This document shows, piece by piece, positions 44,152 to 52,275 of a stretch of 64,000 bases of DNA. The stretch's first letter is position 1. Each line of letters starts with the position of its first letter. The position numbers and the translations under genes are program-made. The notes below the pieces were generated by a model, which saw nothing but the letters and a program-made list of their open reading frames with translations, was not told where the DNA came from and ran no database searches. The stretch lies in contig NZ_LGCN01000210.1 of NCBI RefSeq assembly GCF_001279005.1, positions 124,001 to 188,000 on the forward strand, written 5' to 3'. This stretch comes from Streptomyces caelestis. GTDB taxonomy: Bacteria; Actinomycetota; Actinomycetes; Streptomycetales; Streptomycetaceae.

Positions 44152-45189
44152 GTGACCGCCAGTCTGGAGCAGCTGCGCCGCTGCCACTTCGCCGTCGACC
44201 TGGGGGCGGCCCGTACCCGGGTGTACGTCAAGGGCGCCGGACTCGTCGTCGACCAGCCGTCCACCGCCGCCGTGAACACCCGTACCGGAGCGCTGATGGC
44301 GGTCGGGGAGTTCGCGGAGAAGATGACGGGCCGCACGCCGGACTACATCCGCGTCGTGCGTCCCGTCTCCGGGGGCACGGTCGTCGACATCGAGATGGCG
44401 CAGCGCATGCTGCGGCAACTGATCGGCGACAGGATGCGCCGCACCCTGCGCCGCAAGCCCCGGCTGCGGGCCGCCGCCTGCGTCCCGCACGACGCCGACC
44501 CGCTCGCCCAGCGCGCCACGATCGAGACCCTGGTCGGTCTCGGCGCCCGCCGGGTGGAGCTGGTCGACACGCTCATCGCCGCCGCCGTCGGCTGCGGTCT
44601 GCCGGTGGAGCGGCCCGAGGCCGCCATGATCATGGTGTGCGGTGCGGCGGCCACGCAGGTGGCCGTGCTCTCCCTCGGGGCGATCGTGACGGCGGAGCGC
44701 GTCCCCGTCGGCGGCGAGGCCGTGGACAACGCGATCGTGCAGCACCTGCGCCACCAGCACGAGCTGGTGCTGCCGAGCCAGTCCGTACGGCCCCTGCAGC
44801 TCGCCCTGCACGGCAACGGGCTCACCCCGCAGGGGCCGGAGTCGACGGAGATCCACGGGCGGGACGTGGCCACCGGGCTGGCCCGTTCCGTGCGGGTCGA
44901 CACGGCCGCCGTGCGGCGGGCCATCCAGACGCCGCTCACCGCCGTCCTCGACGGCATCGGCAAGGTGCTGCGGGAGTGCCCGCCGGACCTGGTCGCCGAC
45001 CTGGTCGACCGGGGGATCATGATGGTCGGCGGGAGCGCCCTGCTGCCGGGCTTCGACCAGATGCTGCGTCAGGCGACGGGCATGCCGGTGAACATCGCCG
45101 AGCAGCCGGAGCTCTGCGCCGTACAGGGGCTGGGCGAGATGCTGGAGGGCAGGATCGCGCCGATCGTGCTGGACCCGCTGCGCGCCTGA
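44152..45189 (+). CDS. mbl: MreB-like actin homolog (Mbl)
   Basis: 345 residues, GTG at 44152 with GGGAGGAA upstream. Actin-fold motifs: phosphate-1 FAVDLGAARTRVYVKG, connect-1/phosphate-2 region RVELVDTLIAAAVGCG, and adenosine loop GIMMVGGSALLPGF. Some motifs are weakened relative to canonical MreB (for example ICGAAATQVAVLSLG in place of the usual DIGGGT region, here MVCGAAATQVAVLS). Matches the S. coelicolor SCO2451 Mbl type from memory, which contributes to spore-wall synthesis with MreB. Monocistronic by spacing (127 nt from the giant gene). A dedicated link to the upstream set is untested. Confidence 0.88.
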   Translation: MTASLEQLRRCHFAVDLGAARTRVYVKGAGLVVDQPSTAAVNTRTGALMAVGEFAEKMTGRTPDYIRVVRPVSGGTVVDIEMAQRMLRQLIGDRMRRTLRRKPRLRAAACVPHDADPLAQRATIETLVGLGARRVELVDTLIAAAVGCGLPVERPEAAMIMVCGAAATQVAVLSLGAIVTAERVPVGGEAVDNAIVQHLRHQHELVLPSQSVRPLQLALHGNGLTPQGPESTEIHGRDVATGLARSVRVDTAAVRRAIQTPLTAVLDGIGKVLRECPPDLVADLVDRGIMMVGGSALLPGFDQMLRQATGMPVNIAEQPELCAVQGLGEMLEGRIAPIVLDPLRA

Positions 45190-45209
45190 GCCGGGCGGGC
45201 GGACGAGCG

Positions 45210-46163
45210 TCAGCGGGAGAACCAGCACCTGATCGTCGTGCCCCCGTCCCCGGTGTGCACGCGCACCAGGTCGGCGATCAGGTTGACCATCAGCAGGCCG
45301 CGCCCGCCGCGCTGGTCGCGGGACGGGGGGCGGCGCCCCGCGAGGGGGTCGGTCATCCGGCCCCCGTCGCGCACCTCGCACAGCACGTGGCCGTCCTCGG
45401 CCCAGACCCGCAGCACCCCCGAACCGCCGCCGTGCACCACGCTGTTCGTGGTCAGCTCGGCCGTGGCGAGCGCCAGGTCCTCCAGGACGACGCCGGTGAG
45501 GCCGAGCCGCCGTCCCTCGTCGGACGCGGCGTGCCGGGCCGAGGTCAGCGACCCGGCGACGAAGGGGAAGGTCATCGCGTCCGCCGCCGGCGGCAGCGGC
45601 TCGTTGTAGCGGGCGACGACCGCGTCGGGGGCGTAGGCCTCGCTGGCCCGCGCCGGGCGGGCGCCGGCCGGGATGACGGTGGGATGAGTGGCATGGGCGT
45701 CGGCGAGGACGTGCGCGGGCAGGCGCACGGCGTCGTAGGGGCACAGGATCGTGACCGTGCGGCCCCGGAAGGCGGCGTTGATCAGTGCCTCGTGCTGGAC
45801 GCAGGCCGGGTACTCGGTCGCGGAGCGGCCGGCCCAGACGGGCTCGCCGACGATCCGCACCCGCTGCCCGGCCGGGTGGGCGTCGGCGAAGGCGCGCAGC
45901 ACTCCGGGGATGATCCGGCCGGGGTTGCGTCCGGCCTCGCGCATGTCGAGGAGGCGGACGGTGTCCGCGGCGTCGCCGAGCGCGTCCCGGACCATCCGCA
46001 GCCGGTCGCCGGGCACGGCGACCGCCACGGGCTCGCCGGCCGCGAGTCCCTCGCGCACGAAGGGGACGGTGCCCTCCAGGTACTCCTGGTCGTCCCGGTA
46101 GAAGAGGGCGGGGTGGGCGAAGGGCCCGGAGGGGGTTTCCAGGAGTTCGGCCGCGGCACTCAT
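45210..46163 (-). CDS. MEDS-domain anti-sigma factor kinase-like protein
   Basis: 317 residues, ATG at 46163 overlapping the STAS-gene stop as ATGA. N-terminal MEDS sensory domain (HPALFYRDDQEYLEGTVPFV, VGEPVWAGRSATEYPACVQH, VTILCPYDA). C-terminal GHKL ATPase like RsbW/SpoIIAB: N-box LATAELTTNSVVHGGGSG, G1 CEVRDGGRM, G2 QRGGRGLLMVNLIADLV. Pfam-style architecture common in Streptomyces partner-switch regulators, where the kinase binds either a sigma factor or phosphorylates a STAS antagonist. The STAS partner is encoded just upstream. Confidence 0.88.
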   Translation of the reverse strand: MSAAAELLETPSGPFAHPALFYRDDQEYLEGTVPFVREGLAAGEPVAVAVPGDRLRMVRDALGDAADTVRLLDMREAGRNPGRIIPGVLRAFADAHPAGQRVRIVGEPVWAGRSATEYPACVQHEALINAAFRGRTVTILCPYDAVRLPAHVLADAHATHPTVIPAGARPARASEAYAPDAVVARYNEPLPPAADAMTFPFVAGSLTSARHAASDEGRRLGLTGVVLEDLALATAELTTNSVVHGGGSGVLRVWAEDGHVLCEVRDGGRMTDPLAGRRPPSRDQRGGRGLLMVNLIADLVRVHTGDGGTTIRCWFSR

Positions 46164-46516
46164 GACATCGACACCTCGATCGCCGGCAGGCCGGGCCAGA
46201 ACATGTCCAGCACCCGGCACAGGGCGGGCGGCGGGCGGCGCACCACGAACCGGCGGCCTTCCCCGAGCCGCCCGGCGGCCGCCGCGAGCGCGCCGGCGCC
46301 GGCGACGTCGACGAACGTCACCTCGGACAGTTCCAGGTAGTACACGGCCTCACCCTCACGCACCGCCTGCTCCAGCACGCGCTCCCAGATCGTATGCGTG
46401 GCCAGGCCGATCTCCCCGGCCGCACGGACACCGCGGCCGCCCGCCAGCGGGCGCACCGTCAGACACGGCGCCGGGATCCCGGGCGCGTACGGCGTCCGCC
46501 GGCGATCACCCGCCAC
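46160..46516 (-). CDS. STAS-domain anti-sigma factor antagonist-like protein
   Basis: 118 residues, GTG at 46516. STAS fold with ELSEVTFVDVAGAGALAAAA; the usual phosphorylatable DSSG/DSAG segment reads VDVAGAG, so the Ser/Thr acceptor after Asp is missing. It may therefore be a sensor-type or constitutively unphosphorylated STAS. The C-terminal half (RRFVVRRPPPALCRVLDMFW) is a typical STAS helix-strand. Coupled by ATGA to the MEDS kinase. Candidate SigB-type promoter at 46544-46568. Confidence 0.83.
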   Translation of the reverse strand: MAGDRRRTPYAPGIPAPCLTVRPLAGGRGVRAAGEIGLATHTIWERVLEQAVREGEAVYYLELSEVTFVDVAGAGALAAAAGRLGEGRRFVVRRPPPALCRVLDMFWPGLPAIEVSMS

Positions 46517-46543
46517 CCGTCTCTCCCCGCTCCCGGACCTGTA

Positions 46544-46568
46544 GTACCCCGTCGTTTCCCGGCCATTC
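46544..46568 (-). promoter_or_regulatory. Candidate SigB-type promoter of the STAS/MEDS operon
   Basis: On the minus strand GAAT (46565-46568) and GGGTAC (46544-46549) are separated by 15 nt, 28 nt before the STAS GTG. This fits the Streptomyces stress-sigma consensus GNNT, 14-16 nt, GGGTAY. Confidence 0.5.
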
Positions 46569-46742
46569 CCCGGCTCGGTGTGTAGTACGCCGCGGGGGTG
46601 GGCAGGCGCACCCCCGGTGCGGCCGGGACAGTGCGCAGCCTACCGCCCCGGTGCCGGCGGCGGCCGAACCCCGTCACGCCCCCGGCCCTCCACGAGCGCC
46701 GACGAGCCCCCCGACCCCCACGAGCACCGACAAGGCGGTGAC

Positions 46743-47423
46743 ATGACCTCCGAGGCATCCCTTCCCCTCCCCGGAAGGCCGGCCCCCTTGGTCATCGGCG
46801 GCCGCACGGACGCGGACCGGGTGCTGCTCACCCCGCGCGGCGAACTGGTCCGCGGGTGCGCCCAGGCCCTGGCGGAGAGGCTGGCGCGGCTGCCCGACGG
46901 CACGGCGCGGGTCGACCTGGACATGAGCGGCGTGTACTTCATGGACACGGCGGGTCTGGAATTCCTGGAGGTGCTGCGCGACCACGGCCGGCGGCGGTCG
47001 ATCCCGGTCACGGCCACCCGCTGGAACGGTCAGCCGCGCCGCATCCTGGAACTCGCCGGCCTCGACACCGCGGACCCGCTGCGTTCCCCGGCGCCCGAGG
47101 ACGCGCCGCCGCGGGCCGTCTCGGCGGTGGCGCTGGAACGGGAGGAGCGGCTGCACGTGCTCCAGGAGGAGGTCGAGCAGCTGCGGCGGGCGATCGTCTC
47201 CCGTCCGGTGATCGACCAGGCCCGCGGCATCCTGATGGCCACGTACGGCTGCACCTCGGAGGAGGCCTGGCACATCCTGCGGGAGGCGTCCCAGCTGTCC
47301 AACACCAAGCTCCGCGCGGTCGCGGAGGCGCTCACCGCCGGCGCGGGGGCGCAGGGCGCTCCCCCGCCCGAGGAGGTCCGCTCCGCCCTGTCCCGGGCCC
47401 TGGCCCGCCGTTCGTCACGGTGA
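46743..47423 (+). CDS. STAS-ANTAR regulatory protein
   Basis: 226 residues, ATG at 46743. N-terminal STAS domain (DLDMSGVYFMDTAGLEFLEV; here the acceptor position is MDTAG with Thr present), a coiled linker (EREERLHVLQEEVEQLRRAI), and a C-terminal ANTAR RNA-binding domain (VIDQARGILMATYGCTSEEA, with the conserved aromatic/basic helix WHILREASQLSNTKLRAVAE). ANTAR proteins act as antiterminators by binding paired hexanucleotide hairpins. The STAS module probably makes this phospho-switchable by an RsbW-like kinase such as the divergent MEDS protein; that is inference. Confidence 0.88.
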   Translation: MTSEASLPLPGRPAPLVIGGRTDADRVLLTPRGELVRGCAQALAERLARLPDGTARVDLDMSGVYFMDTAGLEFLEVLRDHGRRRSIPVTATRWNGQPRRILELAGLDTADPLRSPAPEDAPPRAVSAVALEREERLHVLQEEVEQLRRAIVSRPVIDQARGILMATYGCTSEEAWHILREASQLSNTKLRAVAEALTAGAGAQGAPPPEEVRSALSRALARRSSR

Positions 47424-47487
47424 CACCGGCCCGCGCGGGGTACTCGGCGACGGACGACCACCGGCCCCGAGATCGGGAGGCAGCGCC

Positions 47488-47652
47488 ATGAGCGAGCTGA
47501 GCGAACACACTCCGTCCCAGGCCGAGGGCGACCGGGACGACGACGAGTGGACCACCCCCGAGGTACCGCACTCCACCCCGTCCCAGGCGGAGGGCGAACG
47601 CGACCCGTCGGACGCCCCCGCCACGTCCGACGACAACCCCGAGGACGGCTGA
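47488..47652 (+). CDS. Small acidic repeat protein (54 residues)
   Basis: ATG at 47488 with GGGAGG 9 nt upstream, stop at 47650-47652. Very acidic and polar (MSELSEHTPSQAEGDRDDDE). The element HTPSQAEG-(D/E)-RD occurs in near-duplicate as HSTPSQAEGERD, so the gene is an internal duplication. No hydrophobic core, so probably disordered. Codon use and ribosome site argue it is real. It follows the STAS-ANTAR gene by 64 nt. Function unknown; a GGGTAC box at 47438-47443 might give it a stress promoter (weak). Confidence 0.6.
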   Translation: MSELSEHTPSQAEGDRDDDEWTTPEVPHSTPSQAEGERDPSDAPATSDDNPEDG

Positions 47653-48032
47653 ACCGCCGGGGGTGAGGGTGCGTCCTTCGGGGATCTCGGCGGCTCTCGC
47701 CCCTCCACTTCACGTCCTTCAGGACGGCCGCGACGGTGCCGGGGCCGTTTCGGACGCATCGCCTCGGCGAGCGCGTCGTCATCCAGGTCGAGCTGCATGA
47801 CGGACATCCGCCCTCATCTGCGTACGTCGTGTACGTCGGCAAGACACCCCACCGACACGCGGCGGGCGGGGACCGGACCCCGGGAGCACGTTCTGTCGGT
47901 TTGTCCCGGGCCGCCGGACGCCCCTTCGCGGTGAGGGGGTGGAAGCCGGCCCGAGAAGAGGGCTTCCGAGGGGATTCGGGGAGGACGCCGCTCACCCCTC
48001 GACGGCGGAGCGGGCGTTCCCCCCTGACGCAC
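47653..48032. other. 380-bp gap between the small acidic gene and the tRNA cluster
   Basis: I see no gene here. A plus-strand frame at 47736-48098 ends in WDSNPRPTDYESAAL, the well-known false translation of an antisense tRNA, so it is not coding. The tRNA(CAT) 3' flank lies at the right edge. No clear terminator with a T-tract. Confidence 0.6.
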
Positions 48033-48035
48033 TGG

Positions 48036-48109
48036 TGGGGCGGGTGGGACTCGAACCCACGGCCGACGGATTATGAGTCCGCTGCTCTAACCGGCTGAGC
48101 TACCGCCCC
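48036..48109 (-). tRNA. tRNA with CAT anticodon (Ile2 or elongator Met)
   Basis: 74 nt. Seven-bp acceptor GGGGCGG/CCGCCCC, D-arm GTAGCTCAGCCGGTTAGAGC, anticodon loop CTCATAA, T-arm with GTTCGAGTCC, discriminator A73, and an encoded CCA at 48033-48035. CAT can be elongator Met or lysidine-modified Ile2. Not the initiator, since the acceptor starts with a paired G1-C72. Which of the two cannot be settled by eye. Confidence 0.93.
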
Positions 48110-48252
48110 ATAACGGCGTGTCGCGTACATGTGTGCGCGCCGTCTGCCGCAGCATAGCCGCTCATACGATCTCCTGCTTCGGATGGTCGGCCGCGTGCGG
48201 TCTTCGTGACCATGGAGACTTCGCCGACCCCCGCGCGGTTCCCCCGGACATG

Positions 48253-48274
48253 AAAAAGGACCCCTACGGGGTCC
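48253..48274 (-). terminator. Rho-independent terminator after the tRNA-Asn pair
   Basis: On the minus strand, GGACCCC-GTA-GGGGTCC followed by TTTTT, 13 nt past the end of the proximal tRNA-Asn. One of the few textbook U-tract terminators in the window. Confidence 0.85.
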
Positions 48275-48286
48275 TCGTTCAGCATG

Positions 48287-48359
48287 CTCCCCCGACTGGA
48301 CTCGAACCAGTAACCTGCCGGTTAACAGCCGGCTGCTCTGCCAATTGAGCTACGGAGGA
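48287..48359 (-). tRNA. tRNA-Asn (GTT), copy 1
   Basis: 73 nt. Acceptor TCCTCCG/CGGGGGA (with one U-G), anticodon loop CTGTTAA, T-loop GTTCGAG, discriminator G73. CCA is not encoded. Identical to the copy just upstream and probably cut from the same precursor. Confidence 0.95.
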
Positions 48360-48364
48360 CCGAG

Positions 48365-48437
48365 CTCCCCCGACTGGACTCGAACCAGTAACCTGCCGGT
48401 TAACAGCCGGCTGCTCTGCCAATTGAGCTACGGAGGA
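48365..48437 (-). tRNA. tRNA-Asn (GTT), copy 2
   Basis: 73 nt, identical to copy 1 and separated from it by 5 nt. GTT anticodon; CCA not encoded. The two form a tandem transcript ending at the hairpin at 48253-48274. Confidence 0.95.
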
Positions 48438-48606
48438 ATGCCTCGTTGCATCGAACGCACCCGCCTGGGTATCCGCCAGGGGGCGCGCGCTCGCTGCGAC
48501 ACATACATTAGCGCAAGCAGGGGGGTGCTCCGCCAATCGGTACTCCCCGGCGCTGTCAGCGCGCCGCAGGACCTTCGCAGACTGGAACAACGGAAGGGTG
48601 GCCGCC

Positions 48607-48912
48607 ATGAAGTACCGGCTCACGTTCGTCGCCGGAGCAGCCGTGGGTTACGTGCTGGGCACGAAAGCCGGACGGGAGCGATACGAGCAGCTGCGGAGGT
48701 CCGCACAGCAGCTCACCCGCAACCCCGCGGTGCGCAACACCGCGGAGAGCGCGGCGCAGCAGAGCCGCGAGTTCGCGGACAAGGCCTACCAGGCGGTGAG
48801 CCACAGGGTCGGCGACCGCATGCCCGACTCGGTCGCCCAGCGGGTCCGCACCCTCCGCGAACGCACGGCCCACGGCCCGGCGGAGGACGACTGGGGCACC
48901 AGCAACACGTAG
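48607..48912 (+). CDS. Small YtxH-like protein
   Basis: 101 residues, ATG at 48607 following GGAAGGGTGG. N-terminal hydrophobic segment YRLTFVAGAAVGYVLGTKAG with a Gly-zipper, then KAGRERYEQLRRSAQQLTRN and a charged amphipathic helix. This is the YtxH/general-stress membrane-anchored pattern common in Gram-positives. No enzymatic motif. Function unknown; possibly envelope stress. Confidence 0.8.
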   Translation: MKYRLTFVAGAAVGYVLGTKAGRERYEQLRRSAQQLTRNPAVRNTAESAAQQSREFADKAYQAVSHRVGDRMPDSVAQRVRTLRERTAHGPAEDDWGTSNT

Positions 48913-48974
48913 GGACGCCCCCGCGACGCCGCCCGCGCCCCACCCATCCCTCCCCATGCGGCAAAATTCGCCGT

Positions 48975-50426
48975 ATGGGGATAGTCGCCGGACTGGACAG
49001 CGCGCCAGACTTCACTCGCATCGTCGTCTGTGACACGGACACCGGAGCCGTGCTCCGGCAGGGATACGCCCAGCATCCGATCCAGGGCGCCGAGGGCGGC
49101 CGTCCCTCCGACGTCGACCCGCAGGCCTGGCTGCTGTCCCTCGGTGAGGCGGCGGGCGGCGGCCTGCTGGAGGGCGTGCAGGCCATCGGCGTCTCCGCGC
49201 AGGCGAACGCGCTGGTGCCGCTGGACGCGCAGGGCAACACCGTGCGGCCGGCGATGACCGGCGGCGACAAGCGGGCGCAGGTCGCGGCGGCCGATCTGAT
49301 CGACGCGCTCGGCGGGCGCGAGGCGTGGGCGCGGGCCGTGGGCTGTGTTCCGGGGGCCGGACAGCCGGTGACGAAGCTGCGCTGGATGGCCCGCAGCGAA
49401 CCGGAGAACGCGGCGCGCACCGCCGTGCTGCTGCAGGCGCACGACTGGCTGGTGTGGCAGTTGCTCGGCCGGCCGGTGCGGCGCACCACCGACCGGGGCG
49501 GGGCCTCCGGCACCGGGTACTGGGCGGCGGCCACCGGCGGCTACCGGTCCGATCTGGTGGAACTGGCGCTCGGCCACCAGGCGATGCTGCCCGAGGTGAT
49601 CGGCCCGGCGGACGCGGCCGGTACGACGCCGGAGGGGCTGCTGATCTCCGCCGGTACGGGCGAGACGATGGCGGCGGCGTTCGGGCTCGGGATCGGGCTG
49701 GGCGACGCGGTGGTGTCGCTGGGCGCGTCCGGGTCCGTGATGGCGGTGCACCCCGAGGCGCTCGTCGACCAGTACGGGATGATCACCTCTCTGGCGGACG
49801 CGACCGGCATGCACCTGCCCGTCGTCACCACCCTGAACGCCGTGCGCGCCCTGCGCGGGACCGCCGAACTGCTCGGGCTGCCCGATCTGGAGAGCCTGTC
49901 CGATCTGGCGATGAAGTCGACGCCGGGGGCGCACGGACTGGTGCTGCTGCCGTACCTGGAGGGCGAGCGCACCCCGAACCTGCCGCACACCGCCGGCACG
50001 CTGGCGGGGCTGCGGCGGGAGTCGATGAAGCCGGAGCACCTGGCGCGGGCCGCGTTCGAGGGGATGCTGTGCGGGCTCGGGGACGCGCTGGACGTGCTGC
50101 GCGGCCGGGGCGTGGAGGTGCGGCGGGTCTTCCTGCTGGGTCCGGCCGCGGAGCTGCCGGCCGTGCAGTCGGCGGCGCCCGCGCTGTTCGGGGCGCAGGT
50201 GGTGGTGCCGCAGCCCGCGGACTACGCGGCGATCGGCGCGGCCCGGCAGGCGGCGTGGGCGCTCGGCGCGTCGCAGGGCGCCCTCGATCCGCGCACCCCA
50301 CCGGCCTGGCAGGGCCCGGTGGCGCAGGTGCTGGACCCCGGGGAGGACCTGGCGGTGGGACAGGCGGTGCGCCAGCAGTACGTGTCGGTGCGCGAGCAGA
50401 CGCATCCGGGGGCGTTCCGCCCGTAG
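48975..50426 (+). CDS. FGGY-family carbohydrate kinase-like protein
   Basis: 483 residues, ATG at 48975. No ribosome site precedes it; the transcript could be leaderless. FGGY landmarks: AIGVSAQANALVPLDAQGNT, VRPAMTGGDKRAQ (catalytic Asp in GDKR), LISAGTGETMAAAFG, LVLLPYLEGERTPNLPHTAG, RAAFEGMLCGLGDALDVLR. The N-terminal phosphate loop, normally D-x-G-T-x-x-x-K, reads GLDSAPDFTRIVV. The C-terminal adenosine motif, normally GGG/GGA, reads LLGPAAELPA. Closest in order to xylulokinase. Activity and substrate are uncertain because of these changes. Confidence 0.83.
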   Translation: MGIVAGLDSAPDFTRIVVCDTDTGAVLRQGYAQHPIQGAEGGRPSDVDPQAWLLSLGEAAGGGLLEGVQAIGVSAQANALVPLDAQGNTVRPAMTGGDKRAQVAAADLIDALGGREAWARAVGCVPGAGQPVTKLRWMARSEPENAARTAVLLQAHDWLVWQLLGRPVRRTTDRGGASGTGYWAAATGGYRSDLVELALGHQAMLPEVIGPADAAGTTPEGLLISAGTGETMAAAFGLGIGLGDAVVSLGASGSVMAVHPEALVDQYGMITSLADATGMHLPVVTTLNAVRALRGTAELLGLPDLESLSDLAMKSTPGAHGLVLLPYLEGERTPNLPHTAGTLAGLRRESMKPEHLARAAFEGMLCGLGDALDVLRGRGVEVRRVFLLGPAAELPAVQSAAPALFGAQVVVPQPADYAAIGAARQAAWALGASQGALDPRTPPAWQGPVAQVLDPGEDLAVGQAVRQQYVSVREQTHPGAFRP

Positions 50427-50541
50427 CGCGGCAAGGGCCGGGCCGGGCCGGTTAATTCGGTTGAGGTAACGCGGGTGGAGTGTTCGACGATAGGGGCCAC
50501 GGGCAACCAACGCCCCCGCCGACCACTCCGAGAGATTCAGC

Positions 50542-52275
50542 GTGCTCATACGACTGCTGCGGACCCATCTGAGGCCCTACAAGAGACCCGTCACCCTCCT
50601 GGTGCTGCTGCAGTTCCTGCAGACCTGCGCCTCGCTCTACCTGCCCACGCTCAACGCGGACATCATCGACGGCGGCGTCGTCGAGGGCGACACCGGTTAC
50701 ATCCTGAGCCACGGCGTCCTGATGATCGGCGTCTCGCTGGTCCAGGTCGTGTGCAACATCGGCGCCGTGTACTACGGCGCCCGGACCGCGTCGGCACTGG
50801 GACGGGACGTGCGCGCCGCCGTGTTCGACCGGGTGCAGTCGTTCTCCGCGCGTGAGGTGGGCCACTTCGGCGCGCCCTCGCTGATCACCCGTACGACGAA
50901 CGACGTCCAGCAGGTGCAGACGCTGGTCCTGATGACGTTCACCCTGATGGTGTCGGCGCCCATCATGTGCGTGGGCGGCATCGTGATGGCGCTCGGCCTG
51001 GACGTTCCGCTGTCCGGGGTGCTGGTCGCCGTGGTGCCGGTGCTGGGCGTCTGCGTGACGCTGATCGTACGGCGGCTGCGTCCGATGTTCCGGACCATGC
51101 AGGAGCGGCTCGACACGGTGAACCGGGTGCTGCGCGAGCAGATCACCGGCAACCGGGTGATCCGCGCCTTCGTGCGGGACGCGTACGAGCAGGAGCGGTT
51201 CGGGAGGTCCAACACCGAGCTGACCGACGTCTCGCTGCGCACGGGCAACCTGCTCGCGCTGATGTTCCCGGTGGTCATGACGGTGGTCAACCTGTCGTCG
51301 ATCGCGGTGGTGTGGTTCGGCGCGCACCGCATCGACAGCGGCGGGATGCAGATCGGCGACCTGACCGCGTTCCTCGCCTATCTGATGCAGATCGTCATGT
51401 CCGTGATGATGGCCACCTTCATGTTCATGATGGTGCCGCGCGCCGAGGTGTGCGCCGAGCGCATCCACGAGGTGCTGGACACCTCCTCCAGCGTGGTGCC
51501 GCCCACCGCGCCCGTCACCGAGCTGCGCCGGCACGGGCACCTGGAGCTCCGGGGTGCGGGCTTTTGCTACCCGGGCGCCGAGGAGCCGGTGCTGAAGTCG
51601 GTCGACCTGGTGGCGCGGCCCGGTGAGGTCACGGCCGTGATCGGTTCCACCGGCAGTGGCAAGTCCACGCTGCTCGGTCTCGTCCCCCGGCTGTTCGACG
51701 CGACCGACGGGGAGGTGCTGGTGGACGGCGTGCCCGTGGCGGACGTCGATCCGGCGCTGCTGGCGAGGACGGTCGGACTCGTGCCGCAGAAGCCGTACCT
51801 CTTCGCGGGCACGGTGGCGACGAACCTGCGCTACGGCAATCCGGACGCCACGGACGAGGAGCTGTGGCACGCGCTGGAGGTGGCGCAGGGCAAGGACTTC
51901 GTGGAGCGGCTCGAGGGCGGCCTCGACGCGCCGATCGCCCAGGGCGGGACGAACGTCTCCGGCGGTCAGCGCCAGCGCCTCGCGATCGCCCGGACGCTGG
52001 TGCAGCGCCCGGAGATCTACCTCTTCGACGACTCCTTCTCCGCGCTCGACTACGCCACCGACGCGGCCCTGCGGGCGGCCCTGGGACGGGAGACGGCCGG
52101 GGCGACCGTGGTGATCGTCGCCCAGCGGGTGGCGACCATCCGGGACGCCGACCGGATCGTGGTCCTGGACGAGGGCCGGGTCGTCGGCGCCGGCCGGCAC
52201 CACGAACTGATGGCGGACAACGACACCTACCGGGAGATCGTGCTCTCCCAGCTGACGGAAGCGGAGGCTGCCTGA
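50542..52275 (+). CDS. Heterodimeric ABC exporter, half 1 (degenerate-site subunit)
   Basis: 577 residues, GTG at 50542 preceded by GAGAGATTC. Six membrane helices in 1-~310 (type IV exporter fold), then the NBD: Walker A GSTGSGKST, Q-loop VPQKPYLF, signature NVSGGQRQRL, Walker B IYLFDDSFSALD (Asp replaces the catalytic Glu), and switch Gln instead of His (VVIVAQRVATI). These are the hallmarks of the non-catalytic half of asymmetric exporters (TM287/288, BmrCD type). It overlaps the start of its partner. Substrate unknown; multidrug or lipid export is typical. Confidence 0.92.
   Translation: MLIRLLRTHLRPYKRPVTLLVLLQFLQTCASLYLPTLNADIIDGGVVEGDTGYILSHGVLMIGVSLVQVVCNIGAVYYGARTASALGRDVRAAVFDRVQSFSAREVGHFGAPSLITRTTNDVQQVQTLVLMTFTLMVSAPIMCVGGIVMALGLDVPLSGVLVAVVPVLGVCVTLIVRRLRPMFRTMQERLDTVNRVLREQITGNRVIRAFVRDAYEQERFGRSNTELTDVSLRTGNLLALMFPVVMTVVNLSSIAVVWFGAHRIDSGGMQIGDLTAFLAYLMQIVMSVMMATFMFMMVPRAEVCAERIHEVLDTSSSVVPPTAPVTELRRHGHLELRGAGFCYPGAEEPVLKSVDLVARPGEVTAVIGSTGSGKSTLLGLVPRLFDATDGEVLVDGVPVADVDPALLARTVGLVPQKPYLFAGTVATNLRYGNPDATDEELWHALEVAQGKDFVERLEGGLDAPIAQGGTNVSGGQRQRLAIARTLVQRPEIYLFDDSFSALDYATDAALRAALGRETAGATVVIVAQRVATIRDADRIVVLDEGRVVGAGRHHELMADNDTYREIVLSQLTEAEAA

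Noticed and set aside
47736..48098. 120-codon plus-strand frame ending WGGWDSNPRPTDYESAALTG
   Set aside because: This is the classic false protein produced by translating the antisense of a tRNA(CAT); it overlaps the tRNA at 48036-48109.
48036..48437. tRNA cluster as an integration site for a mobile element
   Set aside because: No integrase, no direct repeat of a tRNA 3' end and no foreign-looking DNA on either side.
48345..48606. Upstream extension of the FGGY frame containing SPDWTRTSNLPVNSRLLCQL
   Set aside because: Antisense translation of tRNA-Asn; the real FGGY start is 48975.
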